Positions 1 through 4,702 of a stretch of 5,382 nucleotides of DNA are shown here, in pieces. The notes below the pieces were generated by a model. It searched no databases. It was not told the DNA's origin and saw only the letters and a program-made list of their open reading frames with translations. The first letter of the stretch is position 1, and each line of letters begins with the position of its first letter. The DNA comes from Promethearchaeota archaeon (lineage in GTDB: Archaea > Asgardarchaeota > Lokiarchaeia > Sigynarchaeales > SOKP01): assembly GCA_030620005.1 (NCBI GenBank), contig JAUXAJ010000318.1:1-5382 (forward strand), given 5' to 3'. The translations under genes and the position numbers were made by a program.

Positions 1-561
1 ATAGTTGGTTCAAAACCTGCAAATTTTCGCTGGCAAAGGTCTATTCCTGATGAATTTATAAAAGATTATACAAAAAAATGGGCAAATATAGGGCAAAAAC
101 AACCAGCTTGGAAAGAACGCGTTAAATTCGAAATTAAAAAAATTTTACAATATATTAATTTTTTAAAAATCACTCAAAATAGACCTTGGTTTAAATTGTT
201 TCCCGAAAGAAATCCTCGCTATAATTTTTTAGTCTGGAACGGAAATTTATTCGTTCCTGAGCGTCCAGAAATTAATTTTGAAATCAAGGTCCTTCTAACT
301 TCTGAATATCCTAAAGTTTGCCCTAGATGTTTTATAGAAGAAAAAATAGTAAATTATTGCGGAAAACTCTTTATAAAAAACATTTGGGAACAAGATGGCA
401 AAACATACGTAATGATGTGCCACGAGCACATATCAAACACGCACGCTTGGAATGCAAATCTAGGTATCGCTCATTTTTTTATACGACAAATTTGGGTTTG
501 GTGGGCAACTCAACAAAATATGATAATTAGAGAATATGATAAACAAACTAAATTATATTAA
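1..561 (+). CDS. E2/UBC-like protein, 5'-truncated by window edge
   Basis: The frame is open from the first base, so the true start lies outside the window; 186 residues are visible (numbered from base 1). The C-terminal ~150 residues read like a divergent ubiquitin-conjugating (UBC/E2) domain. There is an amphipathic first helix (about 38-57), then 'NFLVWNGNLFVP' (75-86) like the E2 W-x-G strand, a strand ending in the E2-typical Tyr-Pro (103-104) followed by a Pro, then Gly133 and the candidate catalytic Cys140 in 'VMMCHEH'. Trp150 and a hydrophobic, Trp-rich helix (155-169, 'IRQIWVWW') follow. The Pro104-to-Cys140 distance (36) is longer than the 24 of classical E2s, and no HPN motif is present, as in many prokaryotic E2-like proteins. 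E2s carry ubiquitin-like proteins as a Cys thioester. An alternative is a zinc-binding site formed by Cys107/Cys110 and Cys140/His143. Residues 1-37 are not recognised. The gene ends with tandem stops TAA-TAG. The coding call is firm; the fold is probable, the enzymatic activity only inferred. Confidence 0.65.
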   Translation: MVGSKPANFRWQRSIPDEFIKDYTKKWANIGQKQPAWKERVKFEIKKILQYINFLKITQNRPWFKLFPERNPRYNFLVWNGNLFVPERPEINFEIKVLLTSEYPKVCPRCFIEEKIVNYCGKLFIKNIWEQDGKTYVMMCHEHISNTHAWNANLGIAHFFIRQIWVWWATQQNMIIREYDKQTKLY

Positions 562-614
562 TAGATAAACTATACTTTTAAATTCAGATAACCACCCCCT
601 TTTGCCTTGAACGA

Positions 615-660
615 CGCAATTTCGAGAAATTGCGGGATTAGTTTATAGATTTTCGTTTTT
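615..660 (+). terminator. Hairpin plus T-rich tract after E2-like gene
   Basis: CGCAATTT (615-622) and AAATTGCG (627-634) form a perfect 8-bp stem around a CGAG tetraloop. A T-rich run (652-660, TTTTCGTTTTT-like) follows 16 or so bases later. Archaeal termination depends mainly on T-runs; hairpins may help. Position 54 bases past the stop codon fits a 3' end for the upstream gene. It could instead be the core of a structured RNA, because outer arms at 560-572 and 639-651 can also pair. Confidence 0.4.
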
Positions 661-689
661 ATGTAAATAAACCTTCTTTTAAGTAATGT

Positions 690-812
690 TTAAATGTACA
701 ATATGTTAAAAAATATATTATGAGTATTGAAGCCGCAGAAAACAAAGGAAGATAATCCGAGAAATATTCCCAAAATTACTAAAAATATTGTTATTTTTGA
801 TGTAGATTTCAT
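690..812 (-). CDS. Possible 40-residue signal/membrane peptide
   Basis: On the minus strand an ATG at 812 opens 40 codons ending in TAA. The product begins 'MKSTSKITIFLVILGIF', a short basic N-end followed by a hydrophobic stretch (about residues 7-25) ending near a Cys (26), then an Asn/Phe-rich tail. This is a signal-peptide or single-membrane-helix pattern. The first ~28 residues resemble the N-end of the beta-helix protein at 3437 ('RITILLLTLGA'), so this may be either a real small membrane protein or the orphaned leader of a lost secreted-protein gene. A TATA-like TATATATA lies about 29 bases upstream of the ATG, which would suit a leaderless transcript. The frame is short and in AT-rich DNA, so chance cannot be excluded. 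Confidence 0.3.
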   Translation of the reverse strand: MKSTSKITIFLVILGIFLGLSSFVFCGFNTHNIFFNILYI

Positions 813-835
813 ATTTTTATGTTTTTTTTTTATTT

Positions 836-845
836 TATATATATT
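836..845 (-). promoter_or_regulatory. TATA-like box for the minus-strand small ORF
   Basis: Read on the minus strand the bases form ATATATATAA, centred roughly 27-30 bases ahead of the ATG at 812. This is the spacing expected for an archaeal TATA box driving a leaderless message. The surrounding DNA is almost pure A/T, so such a match is cheap. Confidence 0.25.
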
Positions 846-875
846 TTTGTATAATATTAATATTTCAATAATTTA

Positions 876-896
876 GAAACGTTTCCATATGGAAAC
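876..896. promoter_or_regulatory. Palindromic operator candidate, GTTTCCATATGGAAAC
   Basis: Positions 881-896 form a perfect 16-bp palindrome, GTTTCC-ATAT-GGAAAC. The preceding GAAAC (876-880) makes a second, overlapping perfect palindrome GAAACGTTTC (876-885), giving three GAAAC-type half-sites in 21 bp. The element ends one base before the TATA box of the gene at 952 and covers where TFB would contact the BRE, so a bound protein would be expected to block transcription. The downstream gene encodes a winged-helix protein, so autoregulation is a reasonable inference, though any other regulator could use the site. Confidence 0.55.
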
Positions 897-897
897 A

Positions 898-905
898 CTT
901 ATATA
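898..905 (+). promoter_or_regulatory. TATA box for the winged-helix gene
   Basis: CTTATATA lies about 50 bases upstream of the ATG at 952. An archaeal TATA box at this place predicts a start of transcription near 925-930 and a leader of only about 20-25 bases. No Shine-Dalgarno-like GGTG or GGAG precedes the ATG, consistent with a short, unstructured leader. The upstream edge touches the palindrome at 881-896. Confidence 0.5.
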
Positions 906-951
906 CTTAAAAAATATATTATAATTAAGAAAAAAAATAAATATTTTAATC

Positions 952-2346
952 ATGCCAAAATTAAATGAAAAAGATAGTTCAACTCGAGAATTGCCGATAA
1001 GTCTACAAGGCATTGAAACAGTTCTGCTCTATTTAAAAAATAAAAACAAAAAGACAGTGAGTATTAGGAAAATAAGCGAAAATGCAGGTCTTTCTATGAG
1101 AGTTGTTAAAAACATTCTCTTGCAATTAGAAAAATTTAATCAAGTAGAAAGAGTTGTAGAAAAAAATAATATTCTTCCAAGATGGAAAATTACAAAATTT
1201 GGGATACGGGTTATAAAAGAAGTAAAAGGAATAGAAAAAAGTATTAAATTCCCAAGTAGAGAAGATGAGTTGATACATAAGGTTGATATTCCCGAAAATA
1301 TTGAGAAATTAAAAGAAGGAAATAAACAAAAACAAGAAGCAATTATTTCTGAATTAAGTACCTTACAAATTGATTTAAGTAAAATTCTAGGGCCAATCCT
1401 AAATTTAAATGACCCCGTTTTCGAAGATTTAATAAGCTTCATAATAAAACGAGTTAGGTTTCTTAAACAATGTGTTTCAAATTTATCATTAGACCCGATT
1501 GCTAGTTACACATTAAAGAAAGTTGGTGAGAAACAAAAAAAAGTTTCAAAAGAGGAAGTGAAATTTTTATTAGTAGAAATTTATTTCTTTAATTCGATAA
1601 TTTTAAACGAACTAAAGCGAATTTCTGATTTTAATAACAATTTATCTCATTTTATTGAAAATGAAGCAATTTCTAATGCTTATTCATTAGCAAAAGATTT
1701 AAGGGAAGAAATTAGAACACTCACAAATCTAATTCACCAGCGAGAATATATAAATGTAACTTCACACAAACTTTCAAAAGATAATTTAAAGAATTTAATT
1801 AAAAATAATATTAATTCGAAAATCTTGGACGACATAGTTGAAATTCCATTGAATGAAGATATGAGGTTAAAAGGAATTGAAGATATGGTTTTAAAATTTT
1901 TATCAATGTTAAATAAAGGTGAAAAACAACTTAGTAATCATAATTACGAGATTACTAAAAACTTACCTTTATTTGCCTTATATCAATTAATATTGGACGA
2001 AAAGCCCAGTTTAAATTTTACAATTGAACAATTGGAACGAGTTATAAATTCGCTTGCAGATAAAGGATATATACCGGGGATAAAAATTGTACAGGAAAAT
2101 GAGGACACTTATCTCAAAGTTGTACAATTGAATGCACATGACATTTCAGAAGATGAAACTAAACTCATTTCTATTGCGTTAAAACTTGGAAAAATTACTT
2201 TAGCAGATATAATTGAAGTAACTGGATGGACTAAGGAGCGAATATATGAGATTTTAAATAACCTTACAGAGCTTGGAATTCTTAAATATTCGAAATCATT
2301 TTTACACGGTGAACATTGGTATGTCGTTTCTGAGCATAATATTTAA
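952..2346 (+). CDS. Multi-winged-helix protein with helical core
   Basis: A 464-residue protein with ATG start and TAA stop. Residues about 15-92 look like a winged helix-turn-helix: helix 'IETVLLYLKN', then 'TVSIRKISENAGLSMRVV' (positioning and recognition helices) and a basic wing with 'PRWKITKFG' (76-84). The middle (about 115-335) is alpha-helical with heptad-like stretches and no membrane segment. The C-terminus holds what look like two further winged helices: about 340-392 ('TIEQLERVINSLADKGYIPG', 357-376) and about 398-462 ('ITLADIIEVTGWTKERIYEI', 415-434, then a wing with 'GEHWYVVS'). The N-terminal domain suggests DNA binding and transcription control. The C-terminal tandem pair also resembles, in pattern only, protein-protein winged helices of ESCRT-II, PCI or UFL1 type. 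I do not recognise a named family. A palindrome-TATA promoter precedes it, and an SPFH gene follows in the same direction after a short A-rich gap. Confidence 0.85.
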   Translation: MPKLNEKDSSTRELPISLQGIETVLLYLKNKNKKTVSIRKISENAGLSMRVVKNILLQLEKFNQVERVVEKNNILPRWKITKFGIRVIKEVKGIEKSIKFPSREDELIHKVDIPENIEKLKEGNKQKQEAIISELSTLQIDLSKILGPILNLNDPVFEDLISFIIKRVRFLKQCVSNLSLDPIASYTLKKVGEKQKKVSKEEVKFLLVEIYFFNSIILNELKRISDFNNNLSHFIENEAISNAYSLAKDLREEIRTLTNLIHQREYINVTSHKLSKDNLKNLIKNNINSKILDDIVEIPLNEDMRLKGIEDMVLKFLSMLNKGEKQLSNHNYEITKNLPLFALYQLILDEKPSLNFTIEQLERVINSLADKGYIPGIKIVQENEDTYLKVVQLNAHDISEDETKLISIALKLGKITLADIIEVTGWTKERIYEILNNLTELGILKYSKSFLHGEHWYVVSEHNI

Positions 2347-2405
2347 TATAAAATTAATCAATTAAATGAAATTAAAATAATAAAAATATAATAAAAATTA
2401 AAATT

Positions 2406-2413
2406 AAAGGTGA
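2406..2413 (+). promoter_or_regulatory. Ribosome binding site AAAGGTGA
   Basis: AAAGGTGA contains AGGTGA, complementary to the archaeal 16S rRNA 3' end (anti-SD of GGAGGTGA). It ends five bases before a TTG at 2419, an ideal spacing, and it overlaps the alternative GTG at 2410. This is why the TTG is preferred as the start of the SPFH gene. It is the only clear site of its kind in the window, consistent with this gene being an internal cistron. Confidence 0.6.
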
Positions 2414-2418
2414 ACATA

Positions 2419-3288
2419 TTGTATAGAGAAATAAAAAGTAAAAAGGTTAAGGAAAACGACCCCGAAATTATTGCTTGGCAAAGAGAGGATAAGGGAGCAC
2501 TAAACACTCCTTTAACATATTTATTTCCCCAAACAGGCGATAACATTAAAAAAAAGAAATTTTTTGCCGTAAAAGATTATGAAAAAACTCTTTTTTATAA
2601 CAAAGGAGAACTGATTGGCGTCCTTGGAGGGGGTGTTTATGAACTTGATAAAGATGCGAGAATTAAAGGAACCGAAATAGTTTGGATTGATACATCGTTT
2701 AACGAAATTCCGTGGGGGATTCCACTTGTGGAGGGCATCCCTACTAAAGATGGATATATAATTGGTCTGTACGGGGATTTAAAAATTAAAATTAGCGATG
2801 TCAAGACCTTTTATAATAATGTTGTAGCAGGAAAGAAAGCATGGATCGTCCAAGACCTCAAAAAATGGATTATAAGTCTTTTACACACATCTCTAAGAGA
2901 TATATTTAAGAATTATAATGCGAAAAATATTATTTTAGAAGAGCGTGAACGCGTAATTAATCTTATTACTTCTAAAATAACCGAAGAATTCTTAAGATAC
3001 GGGCTAGAATTGGAAACATTTAATGTACTCGGTATAAACGCTCCAGATGATGTTCAAAAACTTTTTGAACAAGGTAAAGAGAAAGCTCAAAATATAATCA
3101 ATAAGAAAAATGAACTCCAGAAAAGAATTAAAGATTTAAAGAATAAATTGAACGAACAGCAAGATCTTTTACTTGATGATAAAATTTCTCACGAAGATTA
3201 TGAAAAGAAGAAAAGCCAAATTCAAACATTTATAAACGAAGCTCAAGAAGAATTGAAAAAAATTGATGAGCCTTTCGCAAATATTTAG
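2419..3288 (+). CDS. SPFH/band-7 (YdjI-like) protein with SHOCT-like tail
   Basis: The product is 289 residues from the TTG chosen here; an upstream in-frame GTG at 2410 would add three (numbering below uses 2410 as residue 1). The order 'IIAWQRED' (20-27), a strand-rich core with 'GELIGVLGGGVYELD' (66-80), 'IPWGIPL' (100-106) and 'YGDLKIKISDVKTFYNNVV' (121-139), followed by a long helix region ('EERERVINLITSKI', 177-190), matches the YdjI-like branch of SPFH proteins. In that branch 'IAW' opens the domain and 'WGTP' sits mid-domain. No transmembrane helix is present, so it would be cytosolic or peripheral at a membrane; SPFH proteins oligomerise, often as membrane scaffolds. A coiled coil (about 224-255) leads into 'DDKISHEDYEKKK' (256-268), a SHOCT-type hairpin motif seen at ends of oligomeric proteins. 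It lies 72 bp after the winged-helix gene with no T-run between, suggesting co-transcription. The stop is TAG. Confidence 0.85.
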   Translation: MYREIKSKKVKENDPEIIAWQREDKGALNTPLTYLFPQTGDNIKKKKFFAVKDYEKTLFYNKGELIGVLGGGVYELDKDARIKGTEIVWIDTSFNEIPWGIPLVEGIPTKDGYIIGLYGDLKIKISDVKTFYNNVVAGKKAWIVQDLKKWIISLLHTSLRDIFKNYNAKNIILEERERVINLITSKITEEFLRYGLELETFNVLGINAPDDVQKLFEQGKEKAQNIINKKNELQKRIKDLKNKLNEQQDLLLDDKISHEDYEKKKSQIQTFINEAQEELKKIDEPFANI

Positions 3289-3299
3289 ATTTAATAATA

Positions 3300-3310
3300 T
3301 TTTTTTGTTT
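3300..3310 (+). terminator. T-run terminator after SPFH gene
   Basis: Seven consecutive T (3300-3306), then GTTT, begin 12 bases after the TAG of the SPFH gene. Oligo-T on the coding strand is the main archaeal termination signal. No convincing stem precedes it. It would separate the winged-helix/SPFH unit from the surface-protein gene. Confidence 0.45.
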
Positions 3311-3436
3311 AAAAAGCTCTTAATGGAGATAAAGCAAAATTAATAAATAAAATATTGAATGTTTCATCCATTGAATCCATTATGAATTAAGAAAATTAAA
3401 AACATGAAAAAAAGAATTGATGGTAATAATTAAAAA

Positions 3437-4645
3437 ATGCGACTAAAGATAAGAATAACAATACTCTTATTAACTTTAGGAGCTCTAATCGTAATATCGG
3501 CTGTTATTAACGTTAATTTCAGCAGTATTCTAATAAGTATTGATGACACTATTGAAGTTGACGACGAAAATATTGGAGTTGATGAGGACAACTCTGAAGT
3601 TAATGATAACATAAATTTAAAGTCTCCAAGAAAATCGGGCTATTGGGGTCCTAGCCAAGTTCCTTTTATATATATTAAAAATAACTGGACACTAGCGAAA
3701 AACAATCTTGATTGGGTTCATGGTGGTGATGGCTCAGAGGGAGATCCATTCTATATTGAAAATGTTACAATAGACGCTAGTGGTTCACCCACAGGTTGCG
3801 GAATATTAATTCAAGACTCGAATGTGTATTTTAGAATCGAAAATTGTACTGTCTACAATGCCGCAAATTATCTATATACGGGAATAGGATTATTAAATAC
3901 TTCGAATTCACAATTGATTGATAACAATTTATATAATAACTATTATGGGATTGGTTTAGATAATTGTCATAATAATATAATCTCGGAAAATAACGTAGAA
4001 AACAATTATTATTGTGGGATTGGTTTAAAAGATAGTTATACTAACACAATCTCGGAAAATAACGCAAATAACAATTCATATTATGGGATTGGTTTACAAA
4101 ATAGTTATAACAATGAGATATCTCAAAATAATGTAAATCTTAATAAGAAAAATAGCGGTATACATTTATCTTATAGTGAAGATAACACAATCTTGGAAAA
4201 CTTAGCAGCTTATAACGTATACGGGATATCTTTAGAGAATAGTCTTGATAATATAATCTCGGGAAATATTGCAAATAATAACGGTCTCAATGGGATTTGG
4301 TTAAAGGAAAGTAATAAAAATGATGTTTTGGGAAATTATATATATACTAATGGGGAGGATGGGATATTTTTAACGGATAGTGACAATTGCAAAGTCTCGA
4401 GAAATAAAGTGCAAGATAACGGGGATGATGGAATATGTCTCTCAGGAAGTAATGAAAATAAAATCTCGAGAAATAAAGTGCAAGATAATGAGAATGATGG
4501 GATATTTTTAGATGATAGCGATGATAATACAATCTCAAAAAACAAACTAACAGACAATGAGGAATTCGGAATTTGTTTAGACGATTGTCATGATGTTGAA
4601 ATCTTGGAGAATGAAGTAACAGATAATGCCGCTTGGGGAATCTGA
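3437..4645 (+). CDS. Secreted NosD-like parallel beta-helix protein (to in-frame TGA)
   Basis: 402 residues from ATG to TGA. Residues 1-30 are a signal or anchor segment: basic 'MRLKIR' then a hydrophobic run to about 24. Residues 36-60 form an acidic Asp/Glu linker. Residues about 72-115 ('NNWTLAKNN', 'IENVTIDA') are the entry to a right-handed parallel beta-helix of the NosD/periplasmic copper-binding type, as found in abundance in Lokiarchaeal secreted proteins. From 149 on come 22-24-residue coils with consensus GIxLxxSxxNxIsxN. Several N-x-S/T sequons (for example 83, 109, 136) fit an exported, possibly glycosylated, domain. Such helices typically bind polysaccharides or other surface ligands; the ligand here is unknown. 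The TGA falls at the third residue of coil 12, and the same frame stays open downstream (entry at 4646), so this is best read as the N-terminal part of a longer membrane-anchored protein. The upstream gap (3289-3436) shows no clear ribosome site. Confidence 0.85.
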   Translation: MRLKIRITILLLTLGALIVISAVINVNFSSILISIDDTIEVDDENIGVDEDNSEVNDNINLKSPRKSGYWGPSQVPFIYIKNNWTLAKNNLDWVHGGDGSEGDPFYIENVTIDASGSPTGCGILIQDSNVYFRIENCTVYNAANYLYTGIGLLNTSNSQLIDNNLYNNYYGIGLDNCHNNIISENNVENNYYCGIGLKDSYTNTISENNANNNSYYGIGLQNSYNNEISQNNVNLNKKNSGIHLSYSEDNTILENLAAYNVYGISLENSLDNIISGNIANNNGLNGIWLKESNKNDVLGNYIYTNGEDGIFLTDSDNCKVSRNKVQDNGDDGICLSGSNENKISRNKVQDNENDGIFLDDSDDNTISKNKLTDNEEFGICLDDCHDVEILENEVTDNAAWGI

Positions 4646-4702
4646 TTAGAAGATAGTGATGATAATGAAGTTAAGAGAAACGATTTAAGAGGCAACGATA
4701 AG
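3881..4702 (+). repeat. Twelve tandem beta-helix coil repeats (22-24 codons)
   Basis: Coils start at residues 149, 171, 194, 217, 241, 263, 286, 309, 332, 355, 378 and 401 of the protein beginning at 3437. Each opens with Gly-Ile-x-Leu and carries x-Ser-x-x-Asn and a closing Asn, the ladder positions of parallel beta-helices. Lengths are 22, 23, 23, 24, 22, 23, 23, 23, 23, 23, 23 and 22, counting the TGA as one codon. Coils 1-6 are rich in Asn and Tyr; coils 7-12 shift to Asp, Glu and Lys ('DSDDN'). The third position varies freely (Gly, His, Ser, Trp, Phe, Cys and the TGA). A degenerate coil continues to about 4771. Confidence 0.9.
4395..4488 (+). repeat. Exact 25-bp direct repeat between adjacent coils
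   Basis: The same 25 bases begin at 4395 and 4464 (TCTCGAGAAATAAAG...), 69 bp (23 codons) apart, and both encode 'SRNKVQDN'. Identity at DNA level, where other coils have diverged, points to a recent duplication or gene conversion of one coil. Confidence 0.85.

Larger units (their letters stand above)
562..951. other. 390-bp intergenic region with control elements
   Basis: No long reading frame occurs here. In order it holds: a hairpin followed by T-rich sequence behind the E2-like gene (615-660), enclosed by longer imperfect inverted arms (560-572 and 639-651); a possible 40-codon minus-strand gene (690-812) with its own TATA-like box; a poly-T stretch (about 822-830); and a palindrome plus TATA box immediately ahead of the gene at 952. 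I see no tRNA cloverleaf, CRISPR repeat or insertion-sequence end. Confidence 0.7.

Noticed and set aside
327..530. Plus-strand frame inside the E2-like gene
   Set aside because: It overlaps the better-supported frame completely and its basic, low-complexity product has no recognisable pattern.
196..561. TTG at 196 as the start of the first gene
   Set aside because: The frame is open to base 1 and residues upstream of the TTG form the first helix expected of the E2-like fold; the gene clearly begins before the window.
562..951. tRNA, CRISPR or insertion-sequence end in the intergenic region
   Set aside because: No cloverleaf with TTCGA-type loop, no regularly spaced repeats, and no terminal inverted repeats with target duplication could be found.
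1140..1442. Minus-strand frame of about 100 codons
   Set aside because: It lies wholly inside the winged-helix gene; Ser/Phe/Ile-rich composition is the mirror of Lys/Glu/Asn codons.
2358..2546. Minus-strand frame with hydrophobic C-end
   Set aside because: It overlaps the start of the SPFH gene and an A-rich gap; Phe/Tyr/Ile runs come from the antisense of A-rich DNA.
3354..3381. Short direct repeats ATTGAAT and ATCCATT
   Set aside because: Seven-base repeats in AT-rich intergenic DNA are expected by chance and do not sit at a recognisable promoter position.
3404..3433. Nine-codon ORF (MKKRIDGNN) just ahead of and in frame with the beta-helix gene
   Set aside because: Too short to judge; no ribosome site and no attenuator structure seen. 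The overlap in frame is likely chance.
3430..3612. Minus-strand Ser/Ile-rich frame
   Set aside because: Antisense of the signal segment and acidic linker of the beta-helix gene; no independent support.
4336..4557. Minus-strand frames over the beta-helix coils, with internal repeats
   Set aside because: Their repetition is just the antisense of the coil repeats.
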